28,996 nucleotides of DNA from Parvularcula sp964484475 (GTDB lineage: Bacteria; Pseudomonadota; Alphaproteobacteria; Caulobacterales; Parvularculaceae): the NCBI GenBank assembly GCA_964484475.1, contig CAZAFU010000024.1:1-28996 (forward strand), in the 5' to 3' direction. Shown here in pieces: positions 1-8,209 of the stretch. Position 1 is the stretch's first letter. Each line of letters begins with the position of its first letter. Position numbers and translations under genes: made by a program. The notes under the pieces were generated by a model, which worked only from the letters and a program-made list of their open reading frames with translations, was not told where the DNA came from and ran no database searches.

Positions 1-63
1 ACCTTCGGGTCCAGGGCGAATCACAATGTTCGACGGCCGGCGCGGCGCTTCCTATGTCTTGGG
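1..63 (+). ncRNA. ssrS: Probable 3' end of 6S RNA (partial at window edge)
   Basis: The first ~60 bases do not look like ordinary coding sequence. They resemble the 3' arm of alphaproteobacterial 6S RNA as I remember it: a CCTTCGGG loop-like element, then GTCCAGGGCGA, then a GC-rich closing strand. 6S RNA sequesters housekeeping RNA polymerase in stationary phase. In many proteobacteria it lies directly upstream of the 5-formyltetrahydrofolate cyclo-ligase gene and is cotranscribed with it, which is the arrangement here. Only the 3' part is in the window, so the fold cannot be checked. The exact 3' end is a guess. Confidence 0.4.
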
Positions 64-64
64 C

Positions 65-664
65 ATGATCCCTGCTCTCCCCCTCAGCCTCGTCAACTGG
101 AAGAAGACCTTTCGCGAGCGCGCCAAGGCCATCCGCCGCGACGCCGCCGCGCGCCAGCCCAACGCCGCGCATTTCGCTGCGAGCCATTTCATGACCCGGC
201 TCGAGCCCAAGGAGGGGACGAATGTCGCCCTCTACCATCCCATGGGCGACGAGCTCGATACCGCCCCCCTCGCCTCTGCCCTCGCCGAAGCGGGCTGCGC
301 GGTCCTGCTCCCGGTGGTGGAAAGGAAGAGGGCACCCCTGCGCTTCCGCCTGTTCGAGATCGACAGGGCGCTGACAAGAGGCGCTTACGGAATCATGGAG
401 CCGCCGGAAGATGCCGAAACGAGGCGGCCCGACATCGTCGTCACCCCGCTGCTCGGCGTGCGCCGCGACGGCGCGCGGCTCGGCATGGGGGGCGGGTATT
501 ACGACCGCACGCTCGAGGCCCTGAGGCACGAGGGCCGGGTGCTGGCCGTTGGAATGGGGTATGCGGATCAGATGATGGACCGCTTCCCCGTCGGGCCCGA
601 GGACCAGTTCCTCGACGGTTTCGTCTCGGAACAGGGATACACCGCCTTCGAAAGGCGACGCTGA
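65..664 (+). CDS. ygfA: 5-formyltetrahydrofolate cyclo-ligase
   Basis: Converts 5-formyl-THF to 5,10-methenyl-THF using ATP, returning a stored folate to one-carbon metabolism in the cytosol. The protein shows the family's N-terminal basic helix (WKKTFRERAKAIRRD), an ALYHPMGDELD strand, and the diagnostic C-terminal glycine-rich ATP/folate loop LGMGGGYYDRTL, followed by VGMGYADQ. From the ATG at 65 it is 199 aa, near the usual 180-200. An in-frame ATG at 26 would add 13 residues and has an AGGG upstream, but that segment overlaps the probable 6S RNA end, so 65 is preferred. Neither start has a strong ribosome site. The family call is secure; the start is not. Confidence 0.93.
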   Translation: MIPALPLSLVNWKKTFRERAKAIRRDAAARQPNAAHFAASHFMTRLEPKEGTNVALYHPMGDELDTAPLASALAEAGCAVLLPVVERKRAPLRFRLFEIDRALTRGAYGIMEPPEDAETRRPDIVVTPLLGVRRDGARLGMGGGYYDRTLEALRHEGRVLAVGMGYADQMMDRFPVGPEDQFLDGFVSEQGYTAFERRR

Positions 665-666
665 AC

Positions 667-954
667 TCAGGCCGCGTTGACGACGGGGCGGTAACGGCGC
701 AGCCACTCGCGCGCGTCGCGCTGGGCAGCGGCGACCTGCGCCTTGTCCATCTCCTCGGTCAGCTGCTTGCGGTAGAACACAGCTTCCTCGTTTCCCTGGA
801 GGGCGGCGAGATTGAACCACTTGTGGGCCGCGACGAGATCGACATCACTCCCCTCGACACCGGTCGAGGCTTCGATTCCCATACGGTACATTTCTTCTGC
901 GGTGGGGAGGCGCTCCGCCCCAACCAGCTCTTCAAGACGCGTCTCGATCGACAT
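667..954 (-). CDS. Small Sel1-repeat-like protein
   Basis: A 95-aa soluble protein. Its middle carries one Sel1/TPR-like unit: DLVAAHKWFNLAALQGNEEA matches the pattern of a helix with a conserved AxxWFxxAAxQG core. After it comes a charged helix and an AREWLRRY tail. Sel1-like repeats normally mediate protein contacts; a single unit this short may be an adaptor. The start is well supported: on the minus strand GAGGAG lies 6 nt upstream of the ATG. It converges with the cyclo-ligase gene (2-nt gap) and diverges from radA. I recognise the repeat but not a specific function. Confidence 0.8.
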   Translation of the reverse strand: MSIETRLEELVGAERLPTAEEMYRMGIEASTGVEGSDVDLVAAHKWFNLAALQGNEEAVFYRKQLTEEMDKAQVAAAQRDAREWLRRYRPVVNAA

Positions 955-1167
955 GCTTTTCTCCTCAGCTTCCGAACTGCCGAAGCATTAACCTTGAGGA
1001 ACAGTGCCCGGGGTCTGGTGAAGATCGAGTGAATGCTCTGTTTACGGCTTATTCAGTCAAAAGAAAGCGCTCGTTAATCAGTGTAAGTGGTCCTTAACTC
1101 TGTGAAAAACCTCTCAGGCCGGGCCCCCGCCGCTAGGCAAACCCAGTGAATCCGCCTAGGAGAAGCC
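955..1167. promoter_or_regulatory. Divergent intergenic region, Sel1-like gene / radA
   Basis: This 213-base gap is clearly AT-richer than its flanks and must hold promoters for both directions. It has several TTAA(C) half-sites (around 989, 1074 and 1095) that resemble halves of the CtrA site, but none is paired with the canonical 7-base spacing, so no CtrA call is made. The radA ribosome site AGGAG sits 5 nt before its ATG. No hairpin or RNA gene was seen. Confidence 0.4.
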
Positions 1168-2517
1168 ATGGCCCGCCCCTCCACCACCTTCGTCTGCCAG
1201 TCCTGCGGCAGCGTCTATGCCCGCTGGCAGGGCCGCTGCGAAGACTGTGGCTCATGGAACACGATCGAACCTGAACAGGACGCCCTCGCCGCCCCCTCTT
1301 CGGGAAAGAAGGTAAAATCCAGGGGACTCGAGCTCGAGGGTCTCGCCGGTGAAAGCGCCCCTCCGCCGCGCTTCCTGACCGGCGCGTCGGAGTTCGACAG
1401 GGCCCTCGGCGGCGGTCTCGTTCCGGGCTCGGCGCTCCTCGTGGGCGGCGATCCCGGGGTGGGCAAATCCACCCTGCTCCTTCAGACGGGCGCCGCCATC
1501 GCGAAAAGCGGGAAGAAGACCCTCTACATCTCCGGCGAAGAGGCGCTGGCGCAGATCCGTATGCGTGCGGATCGTCTTGGCGTGGCGAAGGCGCCGATGC
1601 AGATCGCCATCGGAACCGCGCTCAAGGACATCCTCCAGACCGTCAAGGCGGCAAGGCCGGAGGTCCTGATCATCGACTCCGTCCAGACCCTCTGGTCCGA
1701 CGACATCCCTTCCGCCCCCGGAACGGTGACCCAGGTCAGGGCCTGCGCGTCGGAGCTGACCCGTTACGCAAAGAACGCCAACTGCACCGTGATCCTTGTC
1801 GGCCACGTCACCAAGGAAGGGCAGATCGCAGGCCCCCGGGTCGTGGAGCACCTGGTGGACGTCGTCCTCTATTTCGAGACCGAACCCGGCAGGAGCTTCC
1901 GCCTCGTCCGTGCGGTGAAGAACCGCTACGGGCCGGCCAACGAGATCGGCGTCTTCGAGATGGCCGGCTCGGGCCTGAAGGAAGTGCCGAACCCTTCCGA
2001 GCTCTTCCTCGGCGATGCGGAAGAGGACGCTCCGGGCACGGCTGTTTTCGCCGGGACCGAGGGGACGCGGCCCGTCCTCTGCGAGTTCCAGGCCCTCGTC
2101 CTGCCGTCCCAGCTCGCCCAGCCCCGCCGCGCGGTTGTCGGATGGGACTCGGGCAGGCTTTCGCAGCTCCTCGCGGTGCTTGCGGCAAGGGGCGGTATCG
2201 AGTTCGGGCGGGACGACGTCTTCCTGTCTGTCGCCGGCGGCCTGAAGGTCACCGACCCCGCAGCGGATCTTGCCGCGGCCCTCGCCCTCATCTCCGCAAA
2301 GGAGGGGGCTGCGATCCCGAAAGGGACCGCAGCCTTCGGCGAGATCGGGCTTTCGGGCTCGGTCAGGCGCGCAGCCCAGGCCTCCTTGCGCATCGGCGAA
2401 GCCGCCAAGCTCGGCTTCCAGCGCGTGGTCGGCCCCCAGGACATCGAGAGCGAGGATCTTCCATGCGTTCAGGTTTCGACCATCCGGGATGCGGCAGGCT
2501 GGCTCACCGGGACTTGA
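1168..2517 (+). CDS. radA: DNA repair protein RadA (Sms)
   Basis: RecA-like ATPase that promotes branch migration and processing of recombination intermediates. The 449 aa contain all family marks: an N-terminal C4 zinc finger (Cys10, Cys13, Cys24, Cys27), a Walker A GGDPGVGKST at about 93-102, a Walker B VLIIDS near 166-171, and the RadA-specific KNRYG motif at 251-255. The Lon-like C-terminal domain follows (SVAGGLKV, then GEIGLSGSVR). AGGAG 5 nt upstream fixes the ATG. Length is normal for the family. The cvpA gene starts 31 nt after the stop, so radA-cvpA-purF is probably one transcription unit, an order common in alphaproteobacteria. Confidence 0.98.
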   Translation: MARPSTTFVCQSCGSVYARWQGRCEDCGSWNTIEPEQDALAAPSSGKKVKSRGLELEGLAGESAPPPRFLTGASEFDRALGGGLVPGSALLVGGDPGVGKSTLLLQTGAAIAKSGKKTLYISGEEALAQIRMRADRLGVAKAPMQIAIGTALKDILQTVKAARPEVLIIDSVQTLWSDDIPSAPGTVTQVRACASELTRYAKNANCTVILVGHVTKEGQIAGPRVVEHLVDVVLYFETEPGRSFRLVRAVKNRYGPANEIGVFEMAGSGLKEVPNPSELFLGDAEEDAPGTAVFAGTEGTRPVLCEFQALVLPSQLAQPRRAVVGWDSGRLSQLLAVLAARGGIEFGRDDVFLSVAGGLKVTDPAADLAAALALISAKEGAAIPKGTAAFGEIGLSGSVRRAAQASLRIGEAAKLGFQRVVGPQDIESEDLPCVQVSTIRDAAGWLTGT

Positions 2518-2548
2518 TCGCGAGCGCCCGAAGCCCGAGAGCAGCCCG

Positions 2549-3079
2549 GTGACAGGTTTCGATCTTCTCGTTCTCCTCATCCTCGCGGTCTCCGCGGGCC
2601 TTGGCTGGCAGCGCGGCGGCATCCGCGAGACCGTGACCCTACTTGGTATCGGTGCGGGCTTCCTTGCGGTCGGTCTTTTCGGCGGTCCGGTGGCCGACAT
2701 GGCCGGCGGTTCCTTTGCAAGGCTGGCGGCGCTGGCGGGTCTCTTTCTCGTGGGTGACCTGATCGTCACCATTCCCGGCGCGCTGCTGGTCCGGCGCTGG
2801 TTCGGGCCGAAGAAACAAGGCGGTGACCGGGTCGCGGGGGTGATCTTCGGCGGCTTCAGGGGCTGGGTCCTCGCCGCCGCCGTTGCCTTCACCGTTGAAA
2901 TCTACCACACCGGCACCGATTTGCCGGCATCGGTCGACAACAGCCTTTCGGGCGACCCACTCCTTGCGACGGCGCGGACACTCTTACGAAAAGCCGATCT
3001 TCGCGAGGCGCGATTGTCATCGCCCGGAGAGCTTCGTATCTGCACTGCGCTGTCCCCATCCATCGAGGCCCGAGCATGA
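2549..3079 (+). CDS. cvpA: CvpA family membrane protein
   Basis: A 176-aa inner-membrane protein. CvpA was named for colicin V production and is widely found beside purF; its biochemical role is still unclear, with links to envelope stress. The GTG at 2549 gives the typical opening TGFDLLVLLILAVSAGLGWQRGGIRE split over one hydrophobic helix and the conserved G-x-x-RG turn. Further helices lie at about 31-45, 60-80 and 105-120. A longer in-frame extension runs back through radA and is spurious, since it is low-complexity and lacks a family match. The stop overlaps the purF start as ATGA, so the two are translationally coupled. Confidence 0.9.
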   Translation: MTGFDLLVLLILAVSAGLGWQRGGIRETVTLLGIGAGFLAVGLFGGPVADMAGGSFARLAALAGLFLVGDLIVTIPGALLVRRWFGPKKQGGDRVAGVIFGGFRGWVLAAAVAFTVEIYHTGTDLPASVDNSLSGDPLLATARTLLRKADLREARLSSPGELRICTALSPSIEARA

Positions 3080-4581
3080 CGACTAGCCAAGCATTCCTGC
3101 GCCGCGAGCGGCGACGCCAGATCGAGACCCCGCCGCTGCCCCGTGCCCTGAACGAGGAATGCGGCGTCTTCGGCATCATCAACGCGGAAACCGAGGCGGC
3201 CCCGATCGTCGCGCTGGGGCTGCACGCCCTGCAACACCGGGGACAGGAAGCGGCCGGCATCACCACCTATTACGAAAACCAATTCCATTCGGACAAGCAG
3301 CTCGGCCTCGTCGCCGAGCACTTCCACGGCGAGGACGTCCTCAAACGCCTGCCCGGCAGCGCGGGGATCGGGCACACCCGCTATTCGACCACCGGCGAGG
3401 GGGGCCTGCGCAACGTCCAGCCGCTCTACGCCGACCTCGACCGCGGCGGCGTGGCCATCGCCCATAACGGCAATCTCACCAATGCCCGCATGCTGCGCCA
3501 CGAGCTGATCTCCAAGGGGTCGATCTTCCACACGACCTCCGACAGCGAGCTCTTCGTGCAGCTCACCGCGCTTTCCCGCGGCATCAGCATGGCGGACAAG
3601 GTGATCGACGCTGCGCGGGCCGTGGAGGGCGCCTTCGCCCTCGCCGTGCTGACCCGCGACGCACTGATCGGTGTGCGTGACCCCGTGGGCATCCGCCCCC
3701 TCGTTCTCGGCAAGCTCGGCCCGGCCTATGTCCTGGCGTCGGAAAGCTGCGCCTTCGACCTCATCGGCGCCGAGTTCATCCGCGACGTGGAGCCGGGCGA
3801 AGTGGTCATCTGCGGCCATGACGGCTCGCTGCAGTCAAGACGGCTCACCGCCGAGCAGAAGAACGCCCGGCCCTGCATCTTCGAGCTGATCTATTTCGCC
3901 CGTCCGAACAGCTTCGTCGACGGGGAGAGCGTCTACGACATCAGGAAAAGGCTCGGTCGCACGCTCGCGGGCGAGGCCCCGGTGGAAGCCGACCTCGTCT
4001 CGCCGATCCCTGATTCGGGCGTCCCCTCGGCCATCGGCTTCGCCCAGGCGAGCGGGCTTCCCTACGAGATGGCGCTGATCCGTTCCCACTATTCGGGCCG
4101 GACCTTCATCCAGCCGGACCAGGCCGTCCGCGAGGCGGGGGTCGCACGCAAGCACTCGGCCAATGCGGGCGTGGTCCGCAACAAGCGCGTGGTGCTCGTG
4201 GATGACAGCCTGGTCCGCGGGACCACCAGCCGGAAGATCATCAAGATGCTGCGCGAAGCGGGCGCGAAGGAAGTCCACCTGCGGGTCGCCTGCCCGCCGA
4301 TCCGCTTCCCCGATTTCTACGGCATCGACACTCCCGACCAGCAGGAGCTGATGGCCTCGGATCATTCCCTCGAGGAAATGCGTTCCGAGATCGGCGCGGA
4401 CAGCCTCGCCTTTCTCAGCCTCGACGGTCTTTACAGCGCCCTTGGCAAGGGTCCGCGCCAGACCGACGCCCCGGCCTTCACCGATCACTGCTTCACCGGG
4501 GACTACCCGACACCGCTGGCCGACCGGGACCGGGCAGCCAACACCGTCGAACAGCTCAGCCTGCTGCGAGAGGCACGCTGA
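3076..4581 (+). CDS. purF: Amidophosphoribosyltransferase PurF
   Basis: First committed enzyme of purine synthesis: PRPP plus glutamine gives phosphoribosylamine. The glutaminase nucleophile is Cys29 in EECGVFGI, so a ~28-residue leader would be removed, as in propeptide-bearing PurFs. Other marks are HTRYSTTG (100-107), HNGNLTN (130-136) and the PRPP loop VVLVDDSLVRGTTS (372-385). By comparison with the Bacillus 4Fe-4S enzyme, Cys267 and Cys472 are kept, but the PCFYGID cysteine is Asp413 and the first Cys of the C-terminal CxxC is missing, so a cluster is unlikely. GAGG lies 7 nt before the ATG. The 3' end overlaps the convergent kinase gene by 26 bases. Confidence 0.98.
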   Translation: MTTSQAFLRRERRRQIETPPLPRALNEECGVFGIINAETEAAPIVALGLHALQHRGQEAAGITTYYENQFHSDKQLGLVAEHFHGEDVLKRLPGSAGIGHTRYSTTGEGGLRNVQPLYADLDRGGVAIAHNGNLTNARMLRHELISKGSIFHTTSDSELFVQLTALSRGISMADKVIDAARAVEGAFALAVLTRDALIGVRDPVGIRPLVLGKLGPAYVLASESCAFDLIGAEFIRDVEPGEVVICGHDGSLQSRRLTAEQKNARPCIFELIYFARPNSFVDGESVYDIRKRLGRTLAGEAPVEADLVSPIPDSGVPSAIGFAQASGLPYEMALIRSHYSGRTFIQPDQAVREAGVARKHSANAGVVRNKRVVLVDDSLVRGTTSRKIIKMLREAGAKEVHLRVACPPIRFPDFYGIDTPDQQELMASDHSLEEMRSEIGADSLAFLSLDGLYSALGKGPRQTDAPAFTDHCFTGDYPTPLADRDRAANTVEQLSLLREAR

Positions 4582-5656
4582 GAGGGGGCGCCTGGCTCTC
4601 GACCAGTCCGCCTTCGATGCGGGCCCGCCAGTAGGCGCCTTCGGGCCTCAATTCGTGGACCACGGGGCCCCGGAAACGGGAAGCGGCCATCGGACCGATC
4701 AGGCGGCTTCCAAAACCGCTTTCCGAGGCCACCTTGACCTGAGGCACGGGCCCACCTTCCTCGAGCCATTCGAATTCGAGGGCTTCGTCCTCCCCGACCT
4801 GCCGCCAGACGATCCGCACCTTGCCCTCGGGCACCGAGAGGGCACCGTATTTCACCGCGTTCGTTGCCAGCTCATGCAGGGCGAGGCCCAGCGCTTCGGC
4901 CGCCTTGGGCGCGAGGACGACGGGGGGGCCGTCCCAGACGATCCTTTTCTCGGTATAGCCCGGGAAGAGCCGGAGCTGGCGCCTGATGAGATGTTCGACG
5001 GCCAGCGCCTGGTCCGGCTGCCGCAGCATAGGCTGGGCGGCGCCGAGCGCTGCGATCCTGTTGATCAGCCTGCTGGTCACGTCCTCGGACACACCCTCCG
5101 CCGCCAGCGTGGCGGCGCAGAGCGCCTGCGCCAGCGCCGCGAAATTGCGGGCCCGGTGTCCGCTTTCGGCGAGCTGCCAGCCTGCCCGCGCCAGCGCGTT
5201 TCTCGCCCGGTGGATGGTCTCGATCTCATCGCCGATCAGCCGCAATGCGGTCTTCTGATGATCGTTCAGCCGCCGCCTCTTGTGGACCGGATCGACGATG
5301 AAAAGCGCGCCGCATGCCCGCTCGCCGAGGTCCAGCCTGACCCCGGCCGCGAATTCGATCCGAGGCACGCACCCCGGCGGGAAACAGCCCGCGAACCATT
5401 TCCGCTCGCTCAGGCGCCCAAGCTCGAAGATCTCGCCCTTGCCCACGCCGCGCCGCTCGAAATGGGGTTCGAGAACCAGAGCCAGCTCGGCCATCGGGCC
5501 GGCCAGGGGCAGGACCTGCGGCAGGGGCACGACGGAGGTGAAGCCGAAGGGCAATTCGCAGATATTCGCCGCAAGCTGGGTCAGGCGATCATAATTCAGC
5601 CGCCACGCAAGGTCCCTGTCAGCGGCAGTCGCAACTGCCATGGCTGCAGCATCCAT
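4556..5656 (-). CDS. HWE-family sensor histidine kinase (orphan, GAF-like sensor)
   Basis: A 366-aa soluble kinase without membrane segments. Residues ~15-145 form a GAF-like sensor region (ACGALFIVD strand). The phosphoacceptor box is HRARNFAALAQAL with His167, a variant of the usual HRVKN. The ATP-binding half has the HWE marks: His261 in HELATNAVKYGAL, and W297-L-E299, then GFGSRLI at 314-320. This family often phosphorylates short or stand-alone response regulators in light or general-stress signalling. No receiver gene, PhyR/NepR or EcfG gene is nearby, so the partner is unknown. The ATG at 5656 has AGGAG 9 nt upstream; an in-frame extension to 5755 is Cys-rich and unlike the family. Confidence 0.9.
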   Translation of the reverse strand: MDAAAMAVATAADRDLAWRLNYDRLTQLAANICELPFGFTSVVPLPQVLPLAGPMAELALVLEPHFERRGVGKGEIFELGRLSERKWFAGCFPPGCVPRIEFAAGVRLDLGERACGALFIVDPVHKRRRLNDHQKTALRLIGDEIETIHRARNALARAGWQLAESGHRARNFAALAQALCAATLAAEGVSEDVTSRLINRIAALGAAQPMLRQPDQALAVEHLIRRQLRLFPGYTEKRIVWDGPPVVLAPKAAEALGLALHELATNAVKYGALSVPEGKVRIVWRQVGEDEALEFEWLEEGGPVPQVKVASESGFGSRLIGPMAASRFRGPVVHELRPEGAYWRARIEGGLVESQAPPLSVPLAAG

Positions 5657-5775
5657 TCCGCATTGCTCCTGCCAGCACTGTCCCCCCCCTCGAAACGAAG
5701 CTAAACCTTTGAACGAGAAGCAGCAAGCAGCACCCGCATGACGTGATACGGTCACTGACGACCTTGCGTGCCTAT

Positions 5776-5793
5776 GTAAGTGCCTTTACTTAC
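5776..5793. promoter_or_regulatory. Inverted repeat GTAAGT-N6-ACTTAC, possible operator
   Basis: Perfect 6-base arms with a 6-base spacer lie in the 199-base divergent gap between the HWE kinase and ccmF, 63 bases before the ccmF start. The form would suit a dimeric helix-turn-helix regulator such as a TetR-type protein. No strong sigma-70 promoter was found around it, and a 6-base arm pair can arise by chance. The rest of the gap holds nothing else I can support. Confidence 0.3.
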
Positions 5794-5855
5794 GCGACCC
5801 TTTGTAACCGACAGGCGGTCTTGCGCTCGCTGCGTGCCCGCGCCAATTCCTTCCC

Positions 5856-7853
5856 ATGCAGGTCAGTCAAGTCGGAACCGGACTCCTCGCCCTCGCGCTC
5901 CTGGCGAGTGCGGCGATGGCCGTCTCGGGGCTCCTCGTCAGGGACAACAAACAGGGTCTCGCCATAGCCGGCGCGGCCTCCACGGCCGTGATGCTCGGCG
6001 TTCTGGGCGCGTTTGCGCTGCTGACTTCGGCCTATCTTTCGACCGATCTCAGTCTTCTCAACGTCTACCTGAACAGCCATTCCCTCAAGCCCGATGTCTA
6101 CAAGATCTCCGGCGTCTGGGGGAATCACGAGGGGAGCCTCCTGCTGTGGCTCCTGATCCTCGCGGGCTTCGGCGCCGTCATGGGCCTCGACCGGCGCGGT
6201 GACCGCCAGCTCCAGAAGCTGTCCCTGGGCGTCCAGGGCCTCCTTTTGTGCGCCTTCCTCCTTTTTGCGATCCTCACTTCGAACCCCTTCGAGCCCTATC
6301 CCGCCGAGTGGCCGACGCCGCCCGACGGGCAGGGCCTGAACCCCCTCCTCCAGGACCCCGGCCTCGCGGTGCATCCTCCGACCCTCTATGTCGGTTATGT
6401 CGGGCTGTCGGCCGTCTTCAGCTTCACCCTCGCCGGCCTCCTCAAGGGCGAGATCGGCAGGGACTGGGCACGGCTGGTCCGTCCCTACCTCCTTGCGGCA
6501 TGGAGCGCGCTCACCATCGGGATCGGCCTTGGGGCATTCTGGGCCTATTACGAGCTCGGCTGGGGCGGCTTCTGGTTCTGGGACCCGGTGGAGAACGCAT
6601 CGCTGATGCCCTGGCTCGCGGCCACCGCGCTGCTCCACTGCGTTCTCGTGGTCGAGCGGCGTGATGTTCTCAAGCCCTGGTGCGCGGCCCTCGCGATCCT
6701 TGCCTTCGCCTTCTCCCTGCTCGGCGCGTTCCTCGTGCGCTCGGGCATCGTCACCTCCGTCCACGCCTTCGCCAACGATCCCGAACGCGGGGTCGTCCTC
6801 CTCTTCATCGCGCTTGGCTTCACCAGCCTCGCCTTCGCGCTCTTCGCATGGCGGGCGCCGCGCCTTGCGAAGCCGGGAAGCTTTTCTGCGGTGAGCCGGG
6901 AGGGCGCTCTCGTGATCAACAACTTCCTGATCGCCGTTGCGCTCTTCACGGTCTTCCTAGGCACCTTCTGGCCGACTGTGGTCGAGGTGGCGACGGGGAC
7001 GCGGATCTCCGTCGGCCCGCCCTATTTCAACCTCATGGCCGCTCCCGTCGTGATGGGCATGGCCGCCGCCCTCGCCTTCGGGCTCCTGGTCCCGTGGAAA
7101 GGCGAGGGGCGCCGGGTCTGGCGCCAGCCCTTCTTCGTCCTTCTCGGCATCGCGGCCGTCGTCGCCCTTGCGGTTGCCGGCCTGACCCGCGGCGCGAGCC
7201 TCGCCGCTCTCGGCCTCGCGGCGGCAGCGGCCGTTCTCGGCATCGTCGGCTTCGATCTTGTCCGGCAGATGGGCGGGCCCTCGAAGGATCCTGCCGCCAT
7301 GCTCCGCCGCCTGCGGGGCCAGCCGGCCAGCACCCGTGGCGCCTGGTGGGCGCATCTGGGCTTCGGCCTCGTCATCCTCGGCGCGACCGCCAGCAGCGTC
7401 TACATGAGCGAGACCCGGGCCGTTCTCGAACCCGGCGAGAGCACCGAGATCCGTGGCCTTACCATCACCTATGAAGGCCGCACCGTCTCCGCCGGCCGCA
7501 ACTTCATCCAGGAGAACGAGCGCCTGACCTTCAGGCGCGGTGACGAGATCCTCGGCACCCTGTCGCCATCGCGTCGCTACTATCCGGCGGAGGACCAGGT
7601 CACGAGCGAAGTGGCGATCAGGCGTCTTGGACTGGGCAATCTCTACGTCGCCTCCGGCGGCACCGGCGAGGGGGGCGGCGAAGCCCGCCTCATCCGGGCC
7701 TATGTGCACCCGCTGATCCATCTTCTCTGGTCAGGCGCCCTGCTTATCGGGATCGGTGGCCTCGTCGCGATGCGCGGCAAGGCAAGGCGCGAGCCCGTGC
7801 CGCGGACCACCACACCGAAGGTGTCCCGTGCGGCTGCGGAGGGCCTGACGTGA
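5856..7853 (+). CDS. ccmF: Cytochrome c maturation protein CcmF (haem lyase subunit)
   Basis: Large multi-pass membrane protein that, with CcmH, passes haem from CcmE to apocytochrome c on the periplasmic side. The 665 aa show WGNHEGSLLLW at 88-98, HPP at 173-175, the tryptophan-rich WWD haem-handling motif GWGGFWFWDPVENASL (235-250) and His261. Around 14-15 hydrophobic segments are visible, with a periplasmic domain near 520-610. The ATG has no clear ribosome site, but the N-terminus fits the family. The stop overlaps the ccmH start as GTGA. CcmE would normally sit directly upstream; here a divergent kinase gene does, so ccmE must be elsewhere. Confidence 0.97.
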   Translation: MQVSQVGTGLLALALLASAAMAVSGLLVRDNKQGLAIAGAASTAVMLGVLGAFALLTSAYLSTDLSLLNVYLNSHSLKPDVYKISGVWGNHEGSLLLWLLILAGFGAVMGLDRRGDRQLQKLSLGVQGLLLCAFLLFAILTSNPFEPYPAEWPTPPDGQGLNPLLQDPGLAVHPPTLYVGYVGLSAVFSFTLAGLLKGEIGRDWARLVRPYLLAAWSALTIGIGLGAFWAYYELGWGGFWFWDPVENASLMPWLAATALLHCVLVVERRDVLKPWCAALAILAFAFSLLGAFLVRSGIVTSVHAFANDPERGVVLLFIALGFTSLAFALFAWRAPRLAKPGSFSAVSREGALVINNFLIAVALFTVFLGTFWPTVVEVATGTRISVGPPYFNLMAAPVVMGMAAALAFGLLVPWKGEGRRVWRQPFFVLLGIAAVVALAVAGLTRGASLAALGLAAAAAVLGIVGFDLVRQMGGPSKDPAAMLRRLRGQPASTRGAWWAHLGFGLVILGATASSVYMSETRAVLEPGESTEIRGLTITYEGRTVSAGRNFIQENERLTFRRGDEILGTLSPSRRYYPAEDQVTSEVAIRRLGLGNLYVASGGTGEGGGEARLIRAYVHPLIHLLWSGALLIGIGGLVAMRGKARREPVPRTTTPKVSRAAAEGLT

Positions 7854-8209
7854 TTGCGGCCCTCCTGATGCTCCTCGCCGCGCAGTCCCTCACCCCCGAA
7901 GAGGAAGCGAGGGTCGAGCGGCTTTCGGAGGAAGTCCGCTGCGTCGTCTGCCAGAACCAGTCGATCGGGGAGAGCGATGCGGAGATCGCCGGCATGATGC
8001 GCGGCCTGCTCGAGGAACGGGTAGCCGCAGGCGACACCGACCAGGAAGCGCTCGACTACCTCACCGACCGCTACGGCGAGGTCGTGCTTCTCAAACCGAA
8101 ACTCGACCCGAAGAATGCCCTCCTCTGGGCCGGTCCACTGGTTGCGCTCGGCGGCGGCGCCTGGTTGCTCTTCTCCCTTTTCCGCGGCGGCGCTAAGGCC
8201 GAGGGATGA
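7850..8209 (+). CDS. ccmH: Cytochrome c maturation protein CcmH (CycL type)
   Basis: Periplasm-facing thiol protein that keeps the CXXCH cysteines of apocytochrome c reduced and docks with CcmF. The 119-aa protein has a very short N-terminal hydrophobic stretch, then the family motif RCVVCQNQSI with Cys31 and Cys34, a three-helix bundle, and one C-terminal membrane helix at ~92-110. It is the short CycL form, lacking the TPR part seen in the long E. coli protein. The GTG start overlaps the ccmF stop, and GGAGG lies 7 nt upstream. The signal segment is only ~12 residues; no better upstream start exists because it would run far into ccmF. Confidence 0.95.
   Translation: MIAALLMLLAAQSLTPEEEARVERLSEEVRCVVCQNQSIGESDAEIAGMMRGLLEERVAAGDTDQEALDYLTDRYGEVVLLKPKLDPKNALLWAGPLVALGGGAWLLFSLFRGGAKAEG

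Noticed and set aside
985..1100. CtrA binding sites upstream of radA
   Set aside because: Several TTAA half-sites are present, but none has a second half at the 7-base spacing.
1252..2892. A 546-residue open frame antisense to radA and cvpA
   Set aside because: It is a shadow frame of GC-rich coding sequence: composition follows radA codon bias, there is no domain, and no ribosome site.
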